A stretch of 64,000 nucleotides of DNA from assembly GCF_036655075.1 (NCBI RefSeq), contig NZ_JAVVQU010000001.1:62001-126000 (forward strand). The letters are read 5' to 3'. Both the position numbers and the translations under genes were made by a program. Of this stretch, positions 1-9,125 are shown in pieces; within the stretch, counting starts at the first letter, position 1; each line of letters begins with the position of its first letter. This stretch comes from Holtiella sp036655075 (GTDB lineage: Bacteria > Bacillota > Clostridia > Lachnospirales > Cellulosilyticaceae). The notes under the pieces are model-generated. The model did not search any database. It saw only the letters and a program-made list of their open reading frames with translations, and had not been told where the DNA came from.

Positions 1-1844
1 CCAAAGATCAGACCATATCCCATTCTAATAAGTGAAATAAGAACAGGTGTATGAATATGTGCATACGTGTTAACCAATGAAATTTGACCAATAGCTCCAA
101 GAGCAAGAAGTGGGATATACTTTTCTTTATATCCATAATAAAGCATGACCATCATCATCGGATGCCCTATTAAGAATTCTTTTGTTCTTGGTCGAACACC
201 CAGCGTTGTATCTAAGAATTGTCTAAAACTTAATTCTAATGCTGAAATACTCCCTGAATTACCTGTTCGAGAAGTATAAATAAGTAAAACTATCCCACCT
301 ATCGCCATTAAGCCTAATGCAAAGTAGGTCACTTTGTTGCTTAAAAGTTCTTTGTAATACTCATAGTTTAAACCATGACGTTCATAATAAGCAATAATTA
401 AAACAGCTAAAATTGGGAGGAGCATCGCTGCTTTTACCCCTGCAAAAATATTAATTCCAAGTCCAAAGCTTGTTCGTGAAAGTACGCCAATGATCGTTAA
501 AGCACCACCAAACGAAATCAAGCTACATTTTAAGAAGGCAAAAACAGTTTCTTGCATAGTGCGTGCTTTGTCATCTAAGACAACAGTTACACCGTACGTT
601 GGATAAATAATTGCACCAAAGAGTGCCATAAGCTTGATGCCCAGATCTGGTGACACTTTTAAGAGGCCTGCATAGCCAATGAGGCCAAGTGCTCCTAAGA
701 TACACCCTATCTTGGTAAGCTTTAAATGATCAAGAAGTAAAACAAAGGTTAAAATCGCGCCTACACCAGCAAGCAAGCTCAGTCCATAACTTCCCATTGG
801 TAAGTTATAAGAAGACATCTCATCCACTGTATTGTAGCCCTTAGCTTGTGTCAATTCTGTAAACATCCCAATATTTGTTGCTAAGAAACTAGCATCTTTT
901 TCAATATCTAGTGTGTTTGGCATTTTGAAAAGGAAGGTACGTAGATTACGTTCTGTAAGCGCTAACATATATCTATCCATTAAAGCATCTGGCGTATATT
1001 GTTTAACCTGTGCATCAGTTACTGTATGTAGACGCTCTACATTGAAAGCTGTGCCCTTTTCACTTGATACTTTAGCTAAGGTTTCAAACCCTTTTTGTTT
1101 TTCAGAGAAGAATTCTACAAAGCCAAGACCATTTTTTTCTATCATTTCTACAATAGCAGGATGCTTTGGCTCTACAATGACACCATCTGCAAAATAGATT
1201 GTTCCAAGGTTTGGTATTGCTTCAATTTGCTCTACAAAAGATTGAATGGATTCTTCTGAGACATGATCCCAAGATTTCGCTTGTGGTAAAATCACATACC
1301 CTAAATCCGCTGCAATTTGTAAGTCACTGTAGTTATAACCTACACCCATTGTGGTCAATATACTAATAGGAACTGTCACTTCAATATAATTTATACCCTC
1401 AATTAAGGCTGTGTACGTACTAATCCCTTTTGAACTTAAGTTATTATAGATTAAATCAAAGGTTTCTTGGTCATATGCTTCAATATAAAGGTTGCTTCTT
1501 CTAATATTATTACTTTCTGGATAAACCTTTTCTAGCTCATAACCTTCATATACAGTGGCTTTACCTTGTTCTTTAAAGTTTGTAAAGTCTGCATTAGCTA
1601 CTGGAAGTACTGTATTCTCTCTTACAAACAAGGCATTGGCGCCTAAGTCTTTATACTGTTTTAATACATCTTCAATTGGTTCATTGGTTTGCTTAGCAAT
1701 ATTTAATATATCACTATAGCGAATAGCGATTTGAATATCATTATAATTTTGTTCTACGTCCATACGTCTTATCCCTACAAATACACACACGAGTAAAGAT
1801 AACACGATCAATCCATTGATAATCAGTTTACTTTGCTTTTTCAT
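1..1844 (-). CDS. DUF5693 family membrane protein (3' end outside window)
   Basis: An open frame of 614 codons runs from an ATG at 1844 to the left edge without a stop, so the C-terminus is missing. The start is set by GGAGGATAAA just upstream. The protein has an N-terminal membrane anchor (about residues 6-25), a soluble stretch of about 320 residues, presumably outside the cell, and from about residue 350 a run of eight or so hydrophobic helices. I place it in DUF5693 by this layout; its biochemical function is unknown. In related clostridia this family often precedes csaB, the cell-wall-polymer pyruvyl transferase, which would lie beyond the edge (from memory, not visible here). It follows the small secreted protein at 1869-2378 by 24 bases and is probably co-transcribed with it. 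Confidence 0.8.
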   Translation of the reverse strand, partial: MKKQSKLIINGLIVLSLLVCVFVGIRRMDVEQNYNDIQIAIRYSDILNIAKQTNEPIEDVLKQYKDLGANALFVRENTVLPVANADFTNFKEQGKATVYEGYELEKVYPESNNIRRSNLYIEAYDQETFDLIYNNLSSKGISTYTALIEGINYIEVTVPISILTTMGVGYNYSDLQIAADLGYVILPQAKSWDHVSEESIQSFVEQIEAIPNLGTIYFADGVIVEPKHPAIVEMIEKNGLGFVEFFSEKQKGFETLAKVSSEKGTAFNVERLHTVTDAQVKQYTPDALMDRYMLALTERNLRTFLFKMPNTLDIEKDASFLATNIGMFTELTQAKGYNTVDEMSSYNLPMGSYGLSLLAGVGAILTFVLLLDHLKLTKIGCILGALGLIGYAGLLKVSPDLGIKLMALFGAIIYPTYGVTVVLDDKARTMQETVFAFLKCSLISFGGALTIIGVLSRTSFGLGINIFAGVKAAMLLPILAVLIIAYYERHGLNYEYYKELLSNKVTYFALGLMAIGGIVLLIYTSRTGNSGSISALELSFRQFLDTTLGVRPRTKEFLIGHPMMMVMLYYGYKEKYIPLLALGAIGQISLVNTYAHIHTPVLISLIRMGYGLIF

Positions 1845-1868
1845 TTTATCCTCCGTAACTATCCATTA

Positions 1869-2378
1869 TTATTGGATATTATACCCGCCTCTAACCATAA
1901 CTATTAAATCTTTTGTTGCTAAAATCCCACGACCATCTTCACGTGGTACAATCACAAGATGATACTTGGGCACCTCGCTCCCATTTAATAAATCTTTACC
2001 ATCTGTCATATCTTGTAAGCCACCACCTTCGCTCGCAAGTACCATCCCATTTCCTGAGCGCACAATGATTTCTGTCCCTTGTGCCCCAACAATACTGCTG
2101 CCTTGTGGTACATTGACAACCGTATAGCTACTGCTACCTTGTTGTTTTAGTGCATTGATTTCTTGTGTTAAGACTTCGATCATTTGTGCCTGAGCTTCTA
2201 GTTTACTTTCTAACTTGCTTGTTCCTCCACCTGAGATTGCTGCAATTTGGCTATCTACATAGCTTTTTGTTACAAGTGGGTCATTTCCACTCCCAGCCTC
2301 TCCTTTTGCTGCATAAGCACTTGTACCTATTGCTAACACACCTAGTGTAAGCATCAGTAGTCTTGTCTTCTTTGTCAT
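1869..2378 (-). CDS. small secreted protein of unknown function
   Basis: 169 residues with a clear signal peptide (hydrophobic LLMLTLGVLAIG core, likely cleavage after AYA). The mature protein starts with a Gly/Ser-rich linker and a short stretch likely to form a coiled coil (about residues 50-85), followed by a compact C-terminal domain of about 80 residues ending VMVRGGYNIQ. I do not recognise a named domain. It has AAGGAGG upstream and sits between the phosphodiester glycosidase and the DUF5693 gene, all on one strand, so an envelope role is the natural inference. A short CCGGG/CCCGG hairpin lies in the gap before it (about 2402-2429); it lacks a T-run and may only dampen read-through. Confidence 0.7.
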   Translation of the reverse strand: MTKKTRLLMLTLGVLAIGTSAYAAKGEAGSGNDPLVTKSYVDSQIAAISGGGTSKLESKLEAQAQMIEVLTQEINALKQQGSSSYTVVNVPQGSSIVGAQGTEIIVRSGNGMVLASEGGGLQDMTDGKDLLNGSEVPKYHLVIVPREDGRGILATKDLIVMVRGGYNIQ

Positions 2379-2435
2379 ATAAACCTCCTTATGTAATGAT
2401 AACCGGGTAACCTTATTGGCTCCCGGCTACTCTGT

Positions 2436-5270
2436 TTATAACATGGATTCAAATGTATAATAAATGTCATCCCCTACTACTTTAAAGAGTAAGTACTCTC
2501 CACCAGTTACCTGGTCTGTAGAAGTCGCTAGTCCATTGACTCTTATGTAACGGATACCATCTTCAAGGCGTACCTCTTTAGATGTACTTCCAGTTGTTAT
2601 TACAAAGACATTTTTACCTGTCTTTTGCTTGTAGTCTTTTAAGTAATCATGTAGTGCTTTTCCTTCACGGGCATCGCTAAATTGTGTGGTAGGATTTTTG
2701 CTCATTACAAGTATAACATGTTTACTTGTACTCGTCTCTAAGGATTCTTTTAACTGATTCCACTGTGCACCACTTGTCGCACGAATACCCCCTTGGTCTG
2801 TCCCCACAAAGAGCACCTCTAAGTTCCCTTGTGTCACCTTATCAAAAGCATTCTTATAAGTTACCACCTGACTACTTAAGTTCAGTGGTAAATTGTTTTG
2901 TGAGGCTTGAATGACCATTGTAGCATCTTTACTTACGTTCTTTGCCATCTTACCTAATGTCTCTTCGCTATGTACCATCCCTGATATAGCTGTTGGCCCC
3001 AGTACCTTTATAGCCATTTGATTACCTGTTGGCGCTTGAAGCGTTGGTTTGTATAAGCTATCAAATACATAATCATGTCTTCCACTCGTTCCTTCTACCT
3101 GTCTTTCTCCACGCGTCATAGAAACGTGGTCAATGTAGAGGGCACTGGTTCGCTTCTCGGATGAACCTGTTGTTGTATAAGCATACAGCTTAGTGACCTT
3201 AGCGGGCATTACCATATCACTTGGTAATGCGGCACTCAAATACTTCCACCCTGTATGATTTAAACTATCTGCAAGCTTTAAGTAATGCACCTTCCCAGCT
3301 GCATCTTCTACTTGCACCTTCAATGTATCATTTTGTCCATTGGCATAGACCCACATATTTAAGCTCTTTGCATCCTCTTCAAGCACAATAGGCTTTTCAA
3401 AAACGGTGTAGGCTACTTGTTTATTACTATCTTTGTCAAATGTATAAGTCATCTTAATGGACTGATTGCCATGGTACTTCACATCTTTAGAAGCTTCTAC
3501 TTTGCCTGCTACTGTTTTACCACCTGCTACCCACTTGCCAAGACTTGTTTCAAAGGAGTCAAGGGCTACCACTGATGGTCCTACTACTACACTCATTGTT
3601 CCTTTTGCACCTTGATAAGATGCTTCAAGTGTGTCAATCCCCGTAGTAGTCGCAGCTACCGTTGTACCTGCTGCTTTTACTTTCCCTTTTTTGCTGACCC
3701 AGGTGATTTGATCTGTTGTCATTGGAATTTTATAACCTTCGCTGTCCACACCATACACTTGAACTTGCTTCGTTGTATTTTCATCTAATTGTAGCGTTGC
3801 AGGCTCCATAATCAGCCCTTTAGGTGTAGCCACTTTGATTTCAGTAGTCGCCGTTACATCACCTACTGTAGCCACAACTAATCCTGTTCCTGTCGTCTTA
3901 GGTGAAAAAGTAAAGCCATTAAAGTCACCTGTTATTCCCGCTATAGATAAACTGACTTCTTTTTGATTTAAAGCAACGGGGTTACCATTTTCATCTGTTG
4001 CTTTCACTTTAAAGGTCATACGCTCCCCTACAAAGGTTCTCTCGGTAGAAGCTTCTAATTTTAAGTTAGCCACTTCACCTGTAGGTTGAGTTGAGAAAAC
4101 CCCAATACCATTAGCTACATTTCGCTGATTGACCCCTGATGGGCTATTTTGGATGGTTAAATTTGTCTCACCTTCATTACGTGCGACTAGTGTGGTAGAT
4201 CCACCACCATCTAAGTACATGGCATCTTTAACACCTAAGCCTTGTAAAAGTTGGATTAAATCTTGATGATGTGCACCTAATGTATTTTTAAGACGTCCAT
4301 CTATAGTAATCAATAAGATTTCATTCTCTTTATAAGTATTGGCAACGATTGTGCGTGGTTCTCTACTATTAGCTGAAACTTTATGGGCCTCACCTTGGTA
4401 AGTCAAACCATTTTTAAGAATCAGCCCACCACCGCCAATAGTCATTTGTAAGTTTTCAATATGGTCAATCACTTCATTGTTTAAAGCCACCACTTGTGCT
4501 AGCTGAATTGCTTCGCCTTCTTCTAAGTAGCTGCTATACAAATCGAATTTATCACCACTTACTAAAATGGCATAGCCTTCCTTGGGAATATTTACTACTT
4601 CATTTAAAGTAGAAACATAACTCACTGTATCTTCTTCTACTAAAATCGTGTAAAGGCCTACACCTTGATATTTGTTTACTAAGGCTTGGTTATCATTATA
4701 ATATGTACGATCTATGACAAATGGTGTTCTTATACTAGATGGTAGCTTGTTGTAACTGGATAGGTCAAAGGCTTTCTCCCCATTTACCTCAACCCACATC
4801 TTAACGCTATAGTAATCCATCAGTGCATTGCCTTCTTCATCTACAACAAGTGTACCCATGTATTTAGCTGGTCCTAATGTATTGTAATCATTATTATAAG
4901 CTTGCTCCATAGTCCCTTCACTTACTGTTGGCCCAAATGCTGGCGTCTTAGAGCTCATATCAAAGTAGTCAGCATTTACTGCTGCTACTGCACCCTGACT
5001 GGTTGCCAGATTTAAAATATTATTACGTTCGCCTAACACTTCCGGTGAAATAGGCTTAAGTAAAATATTAGGATTGCTTAAATCAATCTGTAGAATATTC
5101 ACATCTTGCCAACCTTCACTGGTTAAAATCTCTTTTGAAATATGTGTCGCACCACTTGTAACTTGTTGTGTTTGATTCACCTCGTGTAAAATAGCTGCAT
5201 AAGAAAAGTTTAAACTATTTGCTATAATACTACCTACGACAAAGGTTACCCAAAGTTTTTTCGCTTTCAT
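2436..5270 (-). CDS. secreted phosphodiester glycosidase (NAGPA domain) with Ig-like domains
   Basis: 944 residues from the ATG at 5270. An in-frame ATG seven codons upstream overlaps the ribosome site AGGAGGG and is therefore a poor start. After a signal peptide (about residues 1-27) comes the phosphodiester glycosidase domain (about 60-400) with AVNADYFDM and the family hallmark LDGGGSTT near residue 353. It is followed by two Ig-like/Big-type segments (about 405-570), a carbohydrate-binding-like beta region beginning SFETSLGKW (about 575-740), and a C-terminal domain of about 190 residues that I cannot name. Relatives remove GlcNAc from phosphodiester-linked glycans or act in exopolysaccharide and wall-polymer metabolism. 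The neighbouring LCP proteins fit work on phosphodiester-linked wall glycans, but the substrate is inference. Confidence 0.85.
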   Translation of the reverse strand: MKAKKLWVTFVVGSIIANSLNFSYAAILHEVNQTQQVTSGATHISKEILTSEGWQDVNILQIDLSNPNILLKPISPEVLGERNNILNLATSQGAVAAVNADYFDMSSKTPAFGPTVSEGTMEQAYNNDYNTLGPAKYMGTLVVDEEGNALMDYYSVKMWVEVNGEKAFDLSSYNKLPSSIRTPFVIDRTYYNDNQALVNKYQGVGLYTILVEEDTVSYVSTLNEVVNIPKEGYAILVSGDKFDLYSSYLEEGEAIQLAQVVALNNEVIDHIENLQMTIGGGGLILKNGLTYQGEAHKVSANSREPRTIVANTYKENEILLITIDGRLKNTLGAHHQDLIQLLQGLGVKDAMYLDGGGSTTLVARNEGETNLTIQNSPSGVNQRNVANGIGVFSTQPTGEVANLKLEASTERTFVGERMTFKVKATDENGNPVALNQKEVSLSIAGITGDFNGFTFSPKTTGTGLVVATVGDVTATTEIKVATPKGLIMEPATLQLDENTTKQVQVYGVDSEGYKIPMTTDQITWVSKKGKVKAAGTTVAATTTGIDTLEASYQGAKGTMSVVVGPSVVALDSFETSLGKWVAGGKTVAGKVEASKDVKYHGNQSIKMTYTFDKDSNKQVAYTVFEKPIVLEEDAKSLNMWVYANGQNDTLKVQVEDAAGKVHYLKLADSLNHTGWKYLSAALPSDMVMPAKVTKLYAYTTTGSSEKRTSALYIDHVSMTRGERQVEGTSGRHDYVFDSLYKPTLQAPTGNQMAIKVLGPTAISGMVHSEETLGKMAKNVSKDATMVIQASQNNLPLNLSSQVVTYKNAFDKVTQGNLEVLFVGTDQGGIRATSGAQWNQLKESLETSTSKHVILVMSKNPTTQFSDAREGKALHDYLKDYKQKTGKNVFVITTGSTSKEVRLEDGIRYIRVNGLATSTDQVTGGEYLLFKVVGDDIYYTFESML

Positions 5271-5336
5271 CTTGTTCCCTCCTCTAGCCAACGTTTATGA
5301 CTGATATGTAATTAAATTTTCTTTTCCACCCTCTAT

Positions 5337-6644
5337 TTATTGAACATCTTTACCTAGTACAATTTGTACATCTGTTGTAAGAGATGGATTCGTCGTAATT
5401 TGTGCATTAGGGTAGTAGGCTTTAAACTGCGCTGCCTTTGCTGCCTCTTTTGCATGAATAAAAGTCGCTTCTATATCTGTACTTGAGTAGTTGCCTACTT
5501 CTTGTACGCTATATCCTTCTGCATTTAAGGCATCACGTGCTGTAGATGCTGCACCTGTAATACCACTTCCATTTAAGACTACAAGTGAAACGGCTTTATC
5601 AATTTCTACTGTTGGTGCTGCTTCTTCACTTTCACCTGCTTCACCTGCTGGTGTTTGATCATAGAATACTTCTTGTACCATCGCTGCTGTTTCATCTTCA
5701 TATGGGAAGAAGTAAGATGCGCCACCTTCATAGCGACCTTCTCCAGGTAGCGTATGGAAACTTAAGTTCTCTTTGTTAAAACTCCCTACATATTGATAGT
5801 ACTGACTAAGCTCTGCCAAAGATGCATCTGTTTTGATTGAGTTAAACAAGATGCCTACAAGTTTGGGTAATTTAGTAATAATACTTGGACTTAAAACCTT
5901 TTCTGCGAAAGCATCTAAGAAGATTTGTTGCGCTGCAATACGGTCTACGTCACCATTTGGATATTTTCTAAAACGTACAAATTGCTCTGCTTTATCCCCA
6001 TCTAAATGTTGATAACCTGCTTTAAGGTCAATATAAAGTCCACCTGAATGGTCTGTATACTTAATGTCTTGTGGAACCTCTAAGTCTACCCCACCTATTG
6101 CATCTACAATTTGGTTGAAAGCATCAATATTGACAATGATATAGTTATCAATGGTAACGCCAAACATATTTTCAAGTTGATTAATCGTAAATAAACGAAT
6201 ACTATCAATGCCACCATAAGCTGTCATCTCATTAATCTTGGATGTAGACACTGTACGCTTACCTAAATCTCTTAAGCTTTGTCTTTGCTCTTCAGTCCAT
6301 CGTACCTTCGTATCACGTGGTACAGATAAGACCTTCACTTTGTTGGTTACACTATTAAAGTTTACTACAAAAATAACATCTGTACGGTAGCCATCCTTGT
6401 CTACACCAAATACAGCAATATTCTTATAGATATCTGGGGCCTTTTCTTCTTTTCCACCCATGAGGCTATTACCACCTTGCGTCTTATTACCTCCGCCATC
6501 ATGCTTGAAGAAATAATTATAGCAGCCTACTACTGTAGCCCCCCCTACAATACATACTAAAATAGTCCAAAACATAGATCTCAAAAAAGTTCTCATCAAT
6601 TTCTTCTTCTTATTTAATTTTTTCTTAGTACGCTTAGTACTCAT
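5337..6644 (-). CDS. LCP (LytR-CpsA-Psr) family protein with LytR_C domain
   Basis: 435 residues from the second ATG at 6644, which lies 8 bases after AGGGAG; the ATG at 6653 is only 4 bases away. A very basic cytoplasmic tail is followed by one membrane helix (about 21-43). The extracellular LCP domain (about 75-290) contains VFGVDKDG, VPRDTKV, the KINEM segment, AIGGVDLEVP and the Arg-rich QFVRFRKYPNGDVDRIAAQQ loop that binds the polyprenyl pyrophosphate. A C-terminal LytR_C domain begins VVLNGSGITGAA (about 355-435). LCP proteins transfer teichoic-acid-like polymers from undecaprenyl pyrophosphate to peptidoglycan. It is a paralogue of the protein at 7124-8101. Confidence 0.92.
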   Translation of the reverse strand: MSTKRTKKKLNKKKKLMRTFLRSMFWTILVCIVGGATVVGCYNYFFKHDGGGNKTQGGNSLMGGKEEKAPDIYKNIAVFGVDKDGYRTDVIFVVNFNSVTNKVKVLSVPRDTKVRWTEEQRQSLRDLGKRTVSTSKINEMTAYGGIDSIRLFTINQLENMFGVTIDNYIIVNIDAFNQIVDAIGGVDLEVPQDIKYTDHSGGLYIDLKAGYQHLDGDKAEQFVRFRKYPNGDVDRIAAQQIFLDAFAEKVLSPSIITKLPKLVGILFNSIKTDASLAELSQYYQYVGSFNKENLSFHTLPGEGRYEGGASYFFPYEDETAAMVQEVFYDQTPAGEAGESEEAAPTVEIDKAVSLVVLNGSGITGAASTARDALNAEGYSVQEVGNYSSTDIEATFIHAKEAAKAAQFKAYYPNAQITTNPSLTTDVQIVLGKDVQ

Positions 6645-6790
6645 GCATTCCACTCCCTATACGATGTCTATTAATCAAAAATTTACTTTTCTATGTAAAA
6701 TGAACAACAGTAAATAATAGATCTCGTTTTAGACGTATTATTTCTAAGCAAAATTGCACTCTTATCCATTTTATACCATATTTTATTTCC

Positions 6791-6819
6791 ATTATACACC
6801 ATGCAATATAATAGCACAA
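6791..6819 (-). promoter_or_regulatory. possible promoter of the LCP gene at 5337-6644
   Basis: On the minus strand TTGTGC and a perfect TATAAT are separated by 17 bases. The -10 is strong and the -35 is poor. The region between the two LCP genes is AT-rich, so a chance match is possible. It would leave a 5' leader of about 140 bases; a 70-codon frame at 6683-6895 in this stretch has no family resemblance and is not called. Confidence 0.3.
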
Positions 6820-6920
6820 ATTCTGACAAAATAAAATTGTATCTTTGTTTATTATAACTTTCATTTATGAACAAAATAAAAAGGGGGTGTTTCATAATTA
6901 ATATCTATAAGTTCTTATGC

Positions 6921-6974
6921 ATAAAAGGTCTATGAAACGAGAGCACTTTTAACCTCGTTTCATAGACCTTTTAT
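6921..6974 (-). terminator. terminator behind the second LCP gene
   Basis: A perfect 21-bp inverted repeat (6921-6941 and 6954-6974) with a 12-base loop, flanked by A/T runs on both sides, lies about 150 bases past the stop of the gene at 7124. Apart from this and the weak promoter at 6791, the 480-base gap between the LCP genes shows nothing recognisable. Confidence 0.8.
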
Positions 6975-7123
6975 TGCTTGGTAAATATACTGTTTATTTG
7001 TATAAAAACTTCATGTATAACGTAATAGCCCTCTGATCGTTGTAATATGTATTCTTATAGAAGAATACACGCTTTTCACATGCTCTAAAACTTATCCTTA
7101 TATTACTCAATTCTACTTCTCTT

Positions 7124-8101
7124 TTAGAAGAAGATGCCGTCTACTAGTTCTAACACACCTTCAACATCAGGGAAGAAATAGGAAATGTTATCTTCATAGT
7201 GTGCTTCTCCTGGAAGTACAAAGAAATGTAAGTTATCCATCTTGAAATCCTTGATGTAGGGGAAATAGGACGGTATTTCTGTAAGGCTCACATCAGTTTT
7301 AACAGAAGTGAATGCTATAGTCACAAGTTGTGGCAACTTTATAATAGTCTCTGGAGATAACAACTTCTTAGTAAAAGCTGTCAAAAACTGTTGCTGTGCC
7401 TCTATACGTCCCAAATCCCCATTCTTATAACTTCGGAATCTGACAAACTGCTCTGCTTTATCTCCATCTAATAGCTGTACCCCTGGATATAGATCGATAT
7501 GTAAGTTCTGACTATAATCATCCTTTTTCATACGTTGTTTGACTTCAACCTCTACACCACCTATAGCATCTACAATCTCTCTAAAGGCATTTAAGCTGAC
7601 AACGACATATTCATCAACCTTTGTACCTAAGAGGTGCTCAATGGTTGTAATCGTCAGTGGGCGAATGTTTTCTATGCCCCCCCAGCTTGTCATCTCGTTA
7701 ATCTTACCTGTACGAATCCACTGATGCTGTCTCGGCAATATTGCTATTTGCTCCTCACTCCAGTCTACCTTCGTATCACGTGGTATGGCGACCACATTTA
7801 CTTCCTTGGTTTCACTATCGAAGTTCGCTACAAAAATAACGTCAGTTAGGCCTCCTGTTATATCTGTCCCCAAAATGGCAACTGTCTTATTAATCTTTTC
7901 CTTTGTTTCTTCAGGCACATGCTCACCTTCTTGTGTGGTCTCTATGGTCTCCTGGGACACGACCTTTTGACTTACCTGTATCTTATTCCCATCATCATAT
8001 ACAAACGTATTGTAAGCTGTTATACCAGCTAGTACCACCATTCCAATTACACCTAATGTAACGCATGCCGCTACCAAAAAGACTTTTTTATATCCTTTCA
8101 T
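7124..8101 (-). CDS. LCP family protein lacking LytR_C
   Basis: 325 residues with a signal anchor at about 6-30 (VFLVAACVTLGVIGMVVLAG), then a Glu/Thr-rich spacer and an LCP domain (about 70-290) with AILGTDITGGLTDV, AIPRDTKVDW, KINEMTSWGG, AIGGVEVEV and the lipid-binding QFVRFRSYKNGDLGRIEAQQ loop. Domain order and many motifs match the protein at 5337-6644, but the LytR_C domain is absent: the frame stops about 35 residues after the LCP domain. It probably attaches wall polymers to peptidoglycan like its neighbour. GGGGGATG lies 9 bases before the ATG. The intervening terminator means the two paralogues are separately expressed. Confidence 0.92.
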   Translation of the reverse strand: MKGYKKVFLVAACVTLGVIGMVVLAGITAYNTFVYDDGNKIQVSQKVVSQETIETTQEGEHVPEETKEKINKTVAILGTDITGGLTDVIFVANFDSETKEVNVVAIPRDTKVDWSEEQIAILPRQHQWIRTGKINEMTSWGGIENIRPLTITTIEHLLGTKVDEYVVVSLNAFREIVDAIGGVEVEVKQRMKKDDYSQNLHIDLYPGVQLLDGDKAEQFVRFRSYKNGDLGRIEAQQQFLTAFTKKLLSPETIIKLPQLVTIAFTSVKTDVSLTEIPSYFPYIKDFKMDNLHFFVLPGEAHYEDNISYFFPDVEGVLELVDGIFF

Positions 8102-8209
8102 CTTTTAACATCCCCCTATGATTTAAAATCTATCTTACGCCCTTATAATCTTCCTCTTTTTATGCTACTATAAGCATGAATGTTAATATTTAGTATACTA
8201 TAGACTTAT

Positions 8210-8238
8210 TTTACTGTAAATATTCAGCATATTTTAAT
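8210..8238 (+). promoter_or_regulatory. possible promoter of nfo
   Basis: TTTACT and TTTAAT separated by 17 bases end 23 bases before the nfo start. This is the best sigma-A-like pair in the AT-rich gap between the divergent LCP and nfo genes, but it is far from consensus and would leave a very short leader. Confidence 0.35.
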
Positions 8239-8261
8239 ATAGTTTGTAAAAGGAGATTACT

Positions 8262-9119
8262 ATGCTTAAAATCGGTTCACACGTTTCCATGTCTGGCGGT
8301 CTCTTAGGCGCTGCCAAAGAAGCTCATTCATATGGTGCGAACACCTTTATGATTTATACAGGTGCACCACAAAATACTAAACGTTCCCCTATGGAAAAAC
8401 TTAAGGTCAAAGAAGGTCAAGCCTTTATGGAGGCCTATGGACTTTCTGATATTGTTATTCATGCTCCTTACATCATCAACTTAGCATCTTGTAAGGCAGA
8501 TACTTATCAACTAGCTAAAGATTTCTTAGCTTTAGAATTAGAACGTACTGCAGCCCTTGGCTCTCGTTACTTAGTGCTTCATCCAGGCTCATTTACAACT
8601 GAAACCTTAGAATATGGTACTCAACGCATCATTGATGGTTTAAACGAAGTTCTTACAGAAGAGACTATCCCTTGTGTTTGTCTTGAAACAATGGCTGGTA
8701 AAGGTAGCGAAATAGGTCGCAATTTCCAAGAACTTAAAACGATTATTGATGGTGTAAAGTATCCTGACAAAGTTGGCGTATGCGTCGATACTTGTCACCT
8801 TCATGACAGTGGCTATGACATTATCAAAAACTTCGACCAAGTCCTTGAAGAATTTGATCGTATTATTGGTCTAGATAAACTTAAAGTTTTCCATATCAAT
8901 GGTTCTCTCAACATACGTGGTGCAAAAAAAGACCGCCATGCCAACTTAGGCGCAGATGAAAGTAATCCAAAAGGAAAAGATCAAATCGGTCGCGACGCAC
9001 TCTATCATATTGTGCATCATCCTTTAGTACAAGGTAGACCTTTTATCCTAGAAACACCTTGGTTAGACAAGAAAACAAATCTTTACAAAGAAGAAATTAC
9101 CTTCTTAAAAGGAGAGTAA
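8262..9119 (+). CDS. nfo: deoxyribonuclease IV (AP endonuclease)
   Basis: 285 residues, full length for the EndoIV family. It cuts DNA 5' to abasic sites in base-excision repair and removes 3' blocking groups, using three zinc ions. The TIM-barrel motifs are in order: MLKIGSHVSMSGG, TNRSP-type strand replaced by APQNTKR, VLHPGS, VCLETMAG, VCVDTCHLHDSGYD and VFHINGSLNIRGAKKDRHANLG, which together supply the His, Glu and Asp zinc ligands. AAAGGAG lies 8 bases before the ATG. It is followed after 6 bases by the SDR gene, so the two form a small rightward operon against the surrounding strand. Confidence 0.97.
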   Translation: MLKIGSHVSMSGGLLGAAKEAHSYGANTFMIYTGAPQNTKRSPMEKLKVKEGQAFMEAYGLSDIVIHAPYIINLASCKADTYQLAKDFLALELERTAALGSRYLVLHPGSFTTETLEYGTQRIIDGLNEVLTEETIPCVCLETMAGKGSEIGRNFQELKTIIDGVKYPDKVGVCVDTCHLHDSGYDIIKNFDQVLEEFDRIIGLDKLKVFHINGSLNIRGAKKDRHANLGADESNPKGKDQIGRDALYHIVHHPLVQGRPFILETPWLDKKTNLYKEEITFLKGE

Positions 9120-9125
9120 CCCTAT

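Noticed and set aside
6683..6895. 70-codon frame between the LCP genes
   Set aside because: AT-driven composition, no ribosome site of note and no resemblance; it also overlaps the candidate promoter.
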